Shown: piece after piece, positions 45,923 to 56,889 of the stretch
Numbering within the stretch: the stretch's first letter is position 1
How the letters are laid out: every line of letters starts with the position of its first letter
Source of the DNA: Anthoceros angustus
Taxonomy: Eukaryota; Streptophyta; Anthocerotopsida; Anthocerotales; Anthocerotaceae
Reading direction: 5' to 3'
Length of the DNA stretch: 64,000 bases
NCBI GenBank assembly: GCA_010909165.1
Contig: VJWM01000019.1
Span: forward strand, 1,635,776 to 1,699,775
The notes under the pieces: model-generated
Seen by the model: only the letters and a program-made list of their open reading frames with translations
Told to the model about the DNA's origin: nothing
Database searches by the model: none
Made by a program: the position numbers and the translations under genes

Positions 45923-46249
45923 TCGACTTTCGCAACCTCACTTGTTTTGTGTTATTTTGCAGCAAGTTAAAGATGTTGAAGACCAAAAGCTACCGGAAGA
46001 TTTCCGTGCTTTTTATATTAGAGGTCCACACATGGAAAGGGCTGGAGGATGAGCAGAGGGCACTTGCGGACATGGACATGGAGGAAGGGCTGCAATCTTT
46101 CTGCCCAAAACAGAGGAGTTAGTGAAGTATCAAGTGGTGCGAGATGTGGCGTAAATGAGAGGGTTTCTTTGGGTCAAGTATACAACGCTGGTTATGGATG
46201 TCCCTAGAGATTCAACAAGGGAAGTATGATGTCAAACTTGAGCAAGAAA

Positions 46250-46850
46250 TGGCAAACATATTTCATTCCTTCCATGACATGACAATGTGCGACGAGATCG
46301 TAATGATAGTAATGCATGGTGTGGAAGAGCCGCATATTGTCGTGAGAGTATGAGGAAGTGGTGTGTGTGGAGGCATGGTCTCATTTGTTTGGGACAAAAC
46401 TAATATGCACAATGACCAAGGAGGCTTTGACACCGTGGAGTACATCACGGGTGGGGTGTGACCGCACGAGCAAGAAGACAAAGGTGTCCATCTGCCGAAT
46501 ACCTTGCGTGGCTCTTTCAATAATGGGCGCGGTTATTGCACACGTGGTGAAGAAGTTATTATACATGTCATTGGACAAAATTTGGTTGTTTCCGTGTCGA
46601 GGCCACGGGTCTAATGATGAAGTTGATCAAGAACTTCTCCAGAGAAGGAGATTGGATATTAGATGCATGTGCGAGTGGAACAACGACATTAGCGGCACTC
46701 CTTTGTGGCCGAAATTGCATTCTGTGGAGGTTGACAAACGCTGAGTTCATTCCGCAAAGGATTCATGGCTATGAAGTTTTTCTGGGGCAGAGGAGGAGGT
46801 TGACCCATGAGCCACACCGAGGCCCCACCCAATTCAGGCAAAAGAATTGA
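46250..46850 (+). pseudogene. Decayed N4/N6-type DNA methyltransferase domain inside the TIR element
   Basis: The frame at 46,614-46,848 reads LMMKLIKNFSREGDWILDAC, continuing ASGTTTLAALLCGRNC and then EFIPQRIHGYE. This matches the SAM-binding motif region (D-x-F/C-x-G-S-G-T-T) and downstream helix of N6-adenine / N4-cytosine DNA methyltransferases. An upstream frame has FVWDKTNMHNDQGGF, which may be the region before it, but shifts of frame separate the parts and the catalytic (D/N/S)PP(Y/W) motif is not found. A functional enzyme is unlikely from this copy. Confidence 0.6.
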
Positions 46851-47640
46851 GCTTGTCCGAGAAGGATGCATCCTGTGCCAGTAGTCCCACTTGGGTTGAG
46901 CAGATGAAAGAGAAGACGGAGATCTTATAGATGATCGCCAAGAAACCCTGCATTGTGGCATCCCGACTATTTGGAGAAGAGCAAGGAGGATGCGGTCGAT
47001 ATCGCGAATGCTATGGTCGAAAACGACAATTTCGAGGATCCCGAGGATGCTCGACTCAAGGACGGAAGTTGTGTTAGATAGCGTGTCGGGACAATGCCCT
47101 CCGGAGCACAGCCTCAGAATCCTCGGTAGGGAAGTGAGTCTAGTTTAGTTTTGAAAGTTCCATAACCGCATGGTTAGAACTAAGACAGGCGCCGGCATGC
47201 GGCATGGTCCTTCTTTACTATGAGTGACATTGTTATTCGTTTTGACAAGGATGACTTCATTGCCTGCAAAATATCCGTAGACCTCGTTTCACACCTATAA
47301 GACATTAAAGTACTGCACGAGGTCCGAGAAGGATGCATCCCAGGTAGTCCCACTTGGGTTGAGCAGATGAAAGAGAAGACTGGAGATCTTATAGATGATC
47401 GCCAAGAAACCCCGCATTGTGGCATCCCGACTATTTGGAGAAGAGCAAGGAGGATGCGGTCGATATCGGAAATGCTATGGTCGAAAACGACAATTTCGAG
47501 GATCCCGAGGATGCTCGACTCAAGGACGGAAGTTGTGTTAGATAGCGTGTCGGGACAATGCCCTCCGAGCCACGCCCTCAAGCCGAGATCCCCCTCTAGG
47601 GAAGTGAGTCTAGTTTAGTTTTGAAAGTTCCATAACCGCA
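46840..47640. repeat. Direct duplication at the right end of the TIR element
   Basis: GAGAAGGATGCATCC through GTGTCGGGACAATGCCCTCC occurs at about 46,858-47,102 and 47,326-47,560, followed in both by GGGAAGTGAGTCTAGTTTAG and the segment with GTTCCATAACCGCATGG. A third short sequence pair (CATTGTTATTCG and CAAAATATCCGTAGACCTCG) lies at 47,228-47,290 and 47,698-47,760. Confidence 0.85.
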
Positions 47641-47935
47641 TGGTTAGAATTAAGATGCGCCGCATGCCGCCCGTGCTCCTTCTTTACTATGAGTGACATT
47701 GTTATTCGCTTTGACAAGGATGACTTCGCTGACGCTGCAAAATATCCGTAGACCTCGTTTCACACCTATAAGACATCTGCCGTCACGCAGAGAGGTCCAG
47801 AATGCACCAACATACCCACATTCGTGTGAAAGCATCCACAAAACGGGGATGCGCTAACCCTGAAGCACTAAACTTGCAGACTACCGGACTGGATGGGGAA
47901 CCCGAATTTGGTCCCGGGTTTTCGAAAGCGGGTTC

Positions 47936-47967
47936 GTATATTCCGCCGGTTCAAATATTATGGTGTT
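47936..47967 (-). repeat. Right terminal inverted repeat of the 14.7 kb element
   Basis: Perfect inverted counterpart of 33,227-33,258, followed by AGAC. Confidence 0.85.
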
Positions 47968-50786
47968 AGACCGATTTTGTGCAAGCTCACGTAAAGTCGC
48001 GGCCTCGATCTGGGGCCTCGACGTGCCCAATCAATTTTTTAACGGAAACGTTGGGGTAAAAAGAGGAGAGAAAATTACAAATTTGGAATTATGTTGAAAA
48101 ATTTTCGTTACAAGAGGGTAGATTGTAGACAACTAGATGAAAATATTTCACCATTCAAGTCAAAATTAGAACACGAGGGTAAGATCTTAACGGCCAAGTG
48201 AAAGAGAAATCCAACACACCATGGGGTAAACAAAAATTTGCTAGTAAATCCCACCACAATCATTAATCTGGCAATAAAACATTTTATGTTAAGTACTATT
48301 CATGTGAATCCAGGATATACAAAAAACCAACAAAGAAATACATTCTTTGCAGAGTTTCTTGTATATCTAGAATGATTGTCCTCAAAATTTATTTCTTTTG
48401 CAGGTATTGAGAACTTTGCTTCAGCGCAGGGTTAGTTCTCGGATAGTGCTTCTTTTCGCCCCCTTGACTGATCTGTTGTTCTGTCTGTTATGTAGTAATT
48501 TGTATCCGTGTCTCTGTCTTGTTTGTTTTGCTCGGTTTGTGTTTACTGTTAAGATTCGTGGTCCCCGATTCGCTTGCTCTCTTGTCTGTTGTACTTTCTC
48601 GAGAGATGTGTTTTATCTGACAGTCATTCTGTCTCTCTTCGCTTATACCGGGTTGTGGTTTGCTGATATCGCAGGCCGCTGAAAGCCGGGCACCTTCAGC
48701 GCAAGTCGTCCTCTGATATCACTTCTTATTTACGCCCCCTGTATGTATCTCTGTTTGGACGTAGTTAGTTGCATCTTTGTCTTGTCCGTAGTTAGTTGCA
48801 TCTTTGTCTTGTCCGTTTTGCTGACCTGTTCGTTCTGTTGTGTGATTCTTGTCTACATCTGGTCTATTGCATGTCCAGTTCTGCATCTCTCTTTTTTGTT
48901 GGGCCAATTAACTTGCTCAAGAGCTCTATTTGTTGCTCTTTCAATCTGTCATATTGCATTATACCTGGGCAGTTTCCTTTGTTGTCTACTGTTCTTTCAT
49001 TACACGTTAAGTAAAAAGATTGTTCTTGAGTAGTCTACTCGGTCTCCTAAGACCTGGAGACACACCCCTCTTTTTAGAGATAGAGGTCGAAATGACCAAA
49101 TTTTACATTTGAAATCAAATCAAATCGTGATTTCGTGGGTTTTTCCAGACACAAGGGTCAAAAAACACACATCGCAGATAACCTGTGGTTTTCATAACAC
49201 CATTTCTAGCTTTATCATGCCATTTGATCTTGCAAATAATGGTCCCTTTGGATCAAGTTTGAAAATACCGCTTTCAGCACTTTCAAGGACACTTTTCCAA
49301 AATCGGTTAGTCTTTCAAAATCGCCAAGTTTGTGACGCTTTTTGAATATATGTACTAAGGAGCTATGTAGGAGCTATGTTATCTGTTTGTTGACTCGCAG
49401 ATCGAAAAATCTAACATCTCCATACCTTCAACATAGTGTCAGGTCGTGATGGTTCTGCCAGGTCCTTGCCGTTTGATTCTATCTATGTTTGCATGTGTTC
49501 TGCCTCAATTGTATGGATCTGGGTGGCTGCCGTTCTTATCTATGTGTGGTGTAATGCTGGATTGTCAGTTCATGGCTTCCAAGCTTGAGTCCTGACTGTC
49601 TCATTGTTACTGCCAATTGGTTGCTTACTTTTCTTTGTCAGCAAGGATGTTGTCTCTGTTGTGAAACTTGGCTCAAGCGATGCTGACTCTGGACTTCCTG
49701 GATTATTTATTTCATTGCAGATATACGGTTTGCCGGCACGATTTCCTTCTGCTTTTGTGGTGTTCCACGAGTTCCTTCCAACTGTAAGTTTCACGTCGTT
49801 TTAGTTGCTGTTTAGTCTTCATGTGACCTCTATTGTTATTATCATGGTACATAGGTTTGTATTAACCACATTACATGTTTTTGTAGAAAATTGAACTACC
49901 TGGAATTTTCTGCCATCTTCAGGGTCAAAAGGTGTCCTCATAGTTAGGTTTGGTTTAGAGTCTACCTTTAATGCTTCCTCATGATGTTTACTTTGTCAGT
50001 TGCAACCTCAATTGAGGTAAAGCCGTTGTTGTTGTTGTCTATGGGCTAAGTCCCAATTGTCTGGAGGGTCTTTCGAATATGCTGTGGGTTTAAATGGATT
50101 ATGATAGAGGCATGCAGCTTGTCCAGTTCTCTTGCATATGTTAGTTTTTTAGTTGTTAAACAATTATTCTTGTTAATTTCCTGTTTTGCTCGCGTTTTCA
50201 GACTTGTTCTTGGTGTTGTATTTCCAAAAATCTTTGTTGAACAGAAGGGAATCCTATCTAGAGTTTTTCTAGATTTTAGGAGTTGGCTATGTGTATTCTG
50301 TGGAAAAGAAAGCGGGAGGGAATGGAAATCAAAAGAACGCTCAATTTCAAGTGGCTTTCATTGTCACATATTTTGTCCGGATCGTCATTACCATTGCCTA
50401 GATCATCTGATCATCAATTTTTAGACCTTCCAGCACGTTTCAAGTGGGATTTCTTCAATTCAAGTAAGTTCATATGGCCGGTTAGCTTTCAAATTGTCTG
50501 TTTATATATGATCTCACCCCTCTTCCCTCGACAATATTACTTTCCTCTTGTGCATGTACCATGACTCCCTCCAGCCTCCTACATCTTCCCACATCCTCTA
50601 CATCCTCCCACAATTGCTTTCTCCCATGGCTGCCTCCAACATCCACCAACATCCTCCCAGATTGACATCTTTGAAGGCCTCCATCACAGCAATTATCACA
50701 TCCCTCACCACAGCCACTTGAACCTGTTGCACCCTGAACATCTCACAACAATCATCATTTTCCTTACCACAACCACTTGAAACCTG
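47968..50786. other. AT-rich region without a recognised gene
   Basis: T-rich sequence with short frames only. It contains several near-duplicate short stretches such as GTTAGTTGCATCTTTGTCTTG (twice near 48,770-48,810). It may be introns or 5' sequence of the fragmentary gene to its right. Confidence 0.35.
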
Positions 50787-52106
50787 TTGGACCCTGAACA
50801 TCTCAAAGAGCTTCCGTTCCAAAATGGGAGCATCCTTCAAGAGAGCATCCCTTCAAAGCCCTACACAAGACAACGCATGAAATCAGCAATTCCACATACT
50901 GCAACCCATCTTCTGCAGGATGATGCTGAAATTGATGGCGTTCTTGTTCATAGTGAAGGAACGTATTTGGGGCCTAAGAAGGCAGACCTGAAACTGCAAA
51001 AGCGCTTTTCTTTCAAGATGGCTACTCGGCGCGCGGCCGAGTTTGCTCAGAGGAGAAAAAGCGTGGACCAGGTCCTGACCTTTAGCTTTGGTGGAAGGCC
51101 CTCTGTTCGAGATTACTAACTATGTTCCTGTTACCGAGAGAGGTGTTGACTTTGTTGGTGAGAATGATCATTTGATTACTAACGATTCCATGGTCCTTAA
51201 TGCTGCCAAGGCATGTCTGCAGATTGATAGTGTATGTGGGGCTGGCTTGGTGCAGCTGGACAATTGTGCAGTTCTCTGTCATGAGCAGCTTGGTGAGTTC
51301 TCTATGCTTGTGTTGGTGCCTAACCCTGAAGTGATCCCTGATCAAGAATGTCTTGATATGTTTGAAAGATTAAGGTGTGCGGGTCCTGAAGATGATTTTG
51401 CCATGGGAGTGGAAGAGATTGAGGATGAGACTCAGTTCAGAGAGTAGGGGTTTGATCCTTCTGTACCTGATGGTACTGTTAATGATGCTCTGAGTGGTGG
51501 TGAGGATAAGTCCAAATGTCAAAATAATTGGTGCCGAATTTGTCTGAAGGCCTTCATGAAAGTAAGGTGTGTCAGACGTTGGGATAGAGTGATCGAGGAT
51601 ATTCCCCATAGGAATCTTAACCTCATATGGATTCCATTTTTTCACCAAGTGCGCAATCTGAAAGACAACACCAGATTCTCTCCAGAAACGTAATTTTCTA
51701 TCCCTTTTCATTGAGTTATTTTTTGTTGAGAAGTTTCTAAATGTTATCATTTATGCAGGTTAATGTCCTTTTTTCGAGGGTTCAATCGAATCTTGATTAG
51801 AAAATGTGTGTTGGACCAGAGCCATCTCGGATCTAATGTTCCTGTGATCAATATATTTTACGGCATATTCTATGGGGCCCAGGCTGCCCTTGTTGCCTCC
51901 ATGAAAACCAGCAAGGATCTTGGTATCGTTTCATGTCGGAAGGAGGTAAAACTCATTTGTGACAATGATGAGCGGTGCATATTAGGGCACCAGGATCACC
52001 AATGTTATTTTGGCCGTGGCGCCCAGAAAGGGTCTGGCCCACTGTATCTTGGTATTGCTTCGTCTCGTGTCTTTGTCTTATTCCTGTTGATGGTTATATT
52101 TCTATG
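50787..52106 (+). pseudogene. Unrecognised multi-exon gene or element fragment
   Basis: Frames 50,787-51,119 and 51,088-51,447 and the following block (WCRICLKAFMKVRCVRRW, then NLIWIPFFHQVRNLK) can be read as one region with frame breaks: a TAG at 51,445-51,447 interrupts FRE*GFDPSV. A GTAATT donor near 51,690 and a TATGCAG acceptor near 51,758 would join to MSFFRGFNRILIRK and INIFYGIFYGAQAALVA. I do not recognise the family; the stop suggests decay or a programmed event. Confidence 0.35.
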
Positions 52107-53507
52107 AATCAGGTGTACATATTTTTGTATGAATCGGTTTGGTGTCCGTGGGGGAGAGGAGTTGCACAACGTTCTTATCAGGTATTTTTCCTTTTCATCG
52201 GATTCTGGTGGAAACTTTGTACAGTACGTTTATTTTACCTTTTAACCTTGTAGTTTCTCTGTCTCTTTTAACCCTATAGTTTCCATGACTATGTTGCTCA
52301 CTTTTTTGTACTGTCTGCAGATATGAGGAACGTATGTAAAAAAACTATAAAGTTGATATGTGCAACTACCAAAGTGAGCATTTTCGGCCAAAGGTTAAGA
52401 ATTACGAGCTGGATTTAATTCAAACCTTCAGAGCTTTCATCGATCACTTCCAAATGACACCCTCTCCGAGTATCAACATATGCATGCGGCTGAGTATTAG
52501 AAGATGTAAGAAAAAGACGCAAGCATAATGGTGTGAACTCCTATCCAAAGTGGACTTCCAATGATCAAAATCCATCTATTCAAGGGTTTCTCTTCAATTC
52601 GCCAATTGATAATCCAAGGTCCAATGTAAGTTCAAGTGTGAATCTTATTTCAGGTAAAGAAAAGTTTTTATTGAGGTGAAAAAACGATGGGAAGAGCCCA
52701 TCCAGGAGGGGACAACCAGAGGGCACCAAGGGGACAATCTTATTTCTGGGAGTTGGTTCTTTAAGTGTATCACTAAATAATTTTTTTTGTTTTGATCAGG
52801 ATAGGTGTTCTACCATTAGCAGTAGTCAATGTGAAGCCTGACATAGTTCTTTCCAGCCAACCTGAAGATGTAAGTTCACCTTTGTGTTAAGAAGTTATTT
52901 TGATGAGTAATAAAGTTTTGATAAGTGATAATTTTGCAGGCTTACGCTGCATGTTTCTTACAAGCCAAAACCATTGACAATGTATGTGTGGGTTCAGATG
53001 TCGTTGAAGGATGTGTGGGATCGGATTTCACGTAACCTGACTCTCTTATTTTGATGGCAGGTTCCGCCCATTGCTGCCATGGATATTGCTCTCCGTGAGA
53101 GCAGTGTGCAAGTTCCTTCCATGAGCACTAAACCATAATTATCATATGTTGATGAAGATCTGTGTGTCAAGAAGGCAAGTTTCTATAATTTGTGCTTTGT
53201 TTTCCTTTGTGGTATTCTTCAAGTTGAATTTATTCGGTTTTTTTTGCTAGCAGGTAATCTCTGTGGCAATGGATGTTGATACTGTAAACAACTTACTATC
53301 ACCATCTATTTGCATACAAGCTAAACGTCCTGAAAAGATAATGTGTTTTGGCTTTGTTTGATTTGGCATTCCCATTCAAGTTGGCCTTTTTTTTTTTTTA
53401 TGGCAAAATTTACAGTCAATTGCTTAAGGTCCCAATATTTATGAGAGCAGCCTATTTGTTCGACAATTCAACATCATCAATGGTGGCACTTTAGAGTCCT
53501 GCAAGGT
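52107..53507. other. AT-rich spacer, possibly introns
   Basis: Several pyrimidine-tract AG sites (for example TTTTGCAG near 52,933 and ATGGCAG near 53,055) alternate with short open pieces, such as one reading VPPIAAMDIALRESSVQVPS, which look like small exons. I could not build a phase-consistent model. Confidence 0.3.
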
Positions 53508-53754
53508 GGACGCAACTGAGGCAGTTAAAGTTCAACAGCGTAGGAATGTGGTAGCACAGGACGAGTCTCAGCATGGCCAGTATAGCACATTTGAGGAGCC
53601 TCTGACTGAGATTTACCAACAACGAGAGCTGGAGCATGCCCTTGACAGCTATGGAGAGGCGATCACACAACATACCAAGACACAAGCTGCAAACAACAGA
53701 TCCATGACGTTTGGGAACCTGAAAACCAAAGAAACCCTCAAGTGTAAGGTGTAG
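53508..53754 (+). CDS. Possible terminal exon of the fragmentary gene
   Basis: An 82-codon frame rich in Gln, Glu and Thr (VQQRRNVVAQDESQHGQYST) ends in TAG. It has no family signature; it might be the last exon of the region at 50.8-53 kb. Confidence 0.25.
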
Positions 53755-53756
53755 AA

Positions 53757-56294
53757 CAACAGCCGATAAACCAAAATGCCCGGATTTGCAATAGACCATG
53801 AAGGACTGCACTCGGATATAGTGAATAACAAAAAGAACAAAAGAGATAGGAACCAAGACTCATACACCATTTACGAAAGCAGCGAGAACAGACATGCATC
53901 ACTAGGGAAACAGTCGCACAAATGCCTCCTTAAAGCACATACATAAGCCGTAACCAGAGCAAAACATCAGGAACAGAACTGCGCTAGAGGTGGCAGGCTT
54001 TCAAGGTCTGCGAGTAAACAAACAGGTCTCAAAGAGCTACCACAAAAAGGAAGTATAAAACAAAAGCGTGCAAGAAACCTTACGTGTAAGGTTAGACGAC
54101 AAACGCAAAACAACGCCCAGGAATGTGGAGTGAAAAGTGACAGTAATTAAGACCACGTAGAACAGCGCTCGGCCATAGCGAGAACAGATAGGACGAGAAA
54201 GCGAGATGCAAGAACACGAAAGCTCACGAAACAAACACGAAACAGCGCAAGCAAGAGATCTGGGAAAAGACGCAGACGCACAAAGCCTGCCTCAAGGTAA
54301 AGCATGCCTCAAGCACAAATGCTCACATCAACCACAAAGCATAAAAATACAATCATAAAGGAAAGTAACGAAATGACGCAGTCACTGCATACTGCACAGG
54401 GGAACAGAAGCCAGGAAAGGCGAAAGACATTTCTCTCAGAAGAGTAGGCTTTTATAGCCTATCAATCCCTAACATCTCTCTCTGTCGGTGTCGACAATCT
54501 CTCTCTACCAGACATGATTTAAAATTGCCAAACCTACAGTCCGAGGCTTGTTCCCGAACCTACCTACCTACTGTGGAGTGTGAACTTGTGTCTAGGGACA
54601 CCATGAGGTCCACATTTACCCTCAATGTCGTTGTAGGCCTAGGATTCTCTCCCAAGGGAATGGTTTGTGCCAAGGGATGCTAACTTCTATCACTACTGAC
54701 CCTTGCCTAAGTTGGGACACACCTGCCGTCACCTTTCCTATTTGTCTTCTCAACTACTACTGTCACTCGACTTGCCTAACTACCGCGGTTCGCATTCCAC
54801 GACCGCCGCTCCCGAGCTCCTACCACGGTGGCCCTCCCCACTACCAGGTAGTGGTTACAACTACCGAGATGGGTCCCACAACAAACCCTAGCACCTTCTC
54901 TCTGGCGCGCGGCGCCGCAAATCCCTTCCACGGATGGCTGTCTCTACTCGCAGGCCGGGTTTTATTCTGCACTCTAGGCTCTAAACTCAGACCGATTCTT
55001 AGAAGCGGAAGTTCCTAGGTTATCGCACACCCGTTCCACACACACACACACCCACACACACAAACAAAAGAGCGCCACTCACACACTATTTCTCCAGGGA
55101 ACACTGTCCCCCATGTGCACTTTCCACAGACAGCACCGGCTTGATTTCACAATTTCCACATACCAATCCCCATTGTTAGCCCCTCAATCCGTCCTCCTTC
55201 TCTTCCCACTTCCGATCTCACACCTCGCATCGCGTACAGCACTCGATCTCTCCTTCACCTGATCTCTTCTCTCTCTCTTTTTCTCCCCCTCAATGCACGC
55301 ACAAGCTTCCAACCATCTACTCAACACTCTCTTGATTTCGGAACACAACTAACAGGAACAAAGGTGAAGGAAATAAGAACCCCTTGAAATTCCCCTACCG
55401 CCGGCCGGCTTCCACTACCACTTCCCCCTTTCGCGGCCGCTTCTTCCTTCCGCAACCGCCCTTCCAATTTGCCTACCGTCTTCGGAACATAGGCCCCGCA
55501 CACCCCAGTCAGCGACCACTCACCAGTTCAACTACCGCCCGGTTGGTTCGACCACTAGCCTATGGACTTAGCAACCTCTGCCAAATATGAGGACACCCTC
55601 CCCCTATATATACGCCTTTTTATTAAATATTCCAAGACCAAAGGCCAAGGAGTATCAAGTTCATAGTCTAAGGACCGATTATTATTTAACCCAGAAAAAC
55701 AACCCCAAAACTCATAGGCCAAGGACACTTTCTACTATAAATATTCCTTCCTACTGACAACTTGACTCACTTTAACACCACACATGACAAAAAAACAAAA
55801 AAAATCACTCAAAGACACAATCCATCAGGGAGTTTCTAGATTTGAATCGTTTACACCTACCGTCGCGATTGGTTAACGCCAGCCGCCGCCGCCACCCTAA
55901 TTCTCCAAACCTAATTTAAATTCTCCTAACCTAAACACCGAAGCCACCAACATGGTTTACATCTTCATATGATGGATGTCAAACCAATCAGAGATTGACT
56001 CGCAGGTAGGTCGCTGGAAGCCTCTCGAACACTACATCTTCTCTTACTTGTGTCTCTTTCCTCCGCTACAGGCTTCTTTCTAAGTTACTTCCGCTTTCTC
56101 TCTGAGCTCGCTACTGCCTACTTTCTATCGGTGCCGAGGCTGCGCAATCGCCATGGCTGCTTTTGGAGGGGTTTCACATCTTGTTCCTCATTAAGGAGTT
56201 GCTGGAACCACGTTGCTGGCACCCTGGACTAGTTGTGCTCCTTGGACGCTGCCTCCGAACGAAAGCCACCTTTAGTCTGATTCTTCACTTCTTT
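53757..56294. other. Non-coding stretch with a CA-type microsatellite
   Basis: No gene is recognised. A (CA)n tract lies at about 55,036-55,062, with CT-rich stretches around 54,475-54,510 and 55,260-55,290. A CTATATATAC box occurs near 55,605. Confidence 0.45.
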
Positions 56295-56574
56295 TGATGT
56301 AGTATTTGATGAAATATATCTAGTTTAGGGCACTATTCATTAGGGCCACATCACTTAAACATTATTTTATCATCTAGGGCATTAGGTAGTTATCTATTTA
56401 GTTGTTCTAGATAGTTAGTTGTTAGTAGTTACAACAACTTGGTGGTTATAACAACATAATGTTATAACCACCTAACCACCTCAACCACTTAGCCTATATA
56501 AAGGCTTGTACTTTACTATTTAATTCATTGCATTGTACTACTTTGTATCTAAGAGGAAGGCGTGATTTTCATCA
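56295..56574 (+). mobile_element. 5' LTR of a Copia-type retrotransposon
   Basis: 280 bp starting TGATGTAG and ending TTTTCATCA, the TG...CA ends expected of an LTR, with a TATATAAAGG box near 56,495. The primer-binding site follows immediately. The partner 3' LTR is not in the window. Confidence 0.65.
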
Positions 56575-56586
56575 TGGTACCAGAGC
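56575..56586 (+). other. Copia primer-binding site
   Basis: TGGTACCAGAGC differs by one base from the TGGTATCAGAGC motif of plant Copia elements, which is complementary to initiator Met tRNA. Confidence 0.75.
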
Positions 56587-56889
56587 ATCTTGCTCTCCAC
56601 TATGCGTGTGCAGCTTCAAGCATCTAAGGAGCTTATCTAGGAGGCACTTTCCAATCTAGCACCTTGCTAGATGGATTGTGTTCATTCTAGAATTGCTGCT
56701 CTTTTATGTTTTCTTCTCATGCGAATATATCTTTTCTAATAATGCTTTTATGCACTAATTCCTTGTCCCCCTTCCATGGAAGTGTTTTCCCTTAGAAGGA
56801 GGAGGCCTAGAATTAGGAAAAGAGATTTCCCTGCAAGACAACAAGAACAAGTTAGGAGCAAGAACATTAGAAGCAATAGAAGTTTACAC

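Larger units (their letters stand above)
33227..47967. mobile_element. 14.7 kb DNA element bounded by perfect 32-bp terminal inverted repeats
   Basis: The 32 bp at 33,227-33,258 (beginning AACACCATAATATTTGAACC) are exactly reverse-complementary to 47,936-47,967. The flanks outside are AGAC on the left and AGAC on the right, a possible 4-bp target-site duplication. Inside are transposon-protein remnants on the minus strand (34,065-35,660), a DNA-methyltransferase-like fragment on the plus strand near 46.6 kb, internal segmental duplications and GC-rich palindrome arrays. Base composition and gene density differ sharply from the gene island at the left. No intact long transposase ORF survives, so this copy looks decayed or non-autonomous. 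Confidence 0.78.

Noticed and set aside
46840-47640. Duplicated block as two coding exons
   Set aside because: Frames differ between copies through small indels and contain stops; no domain is recognisable.
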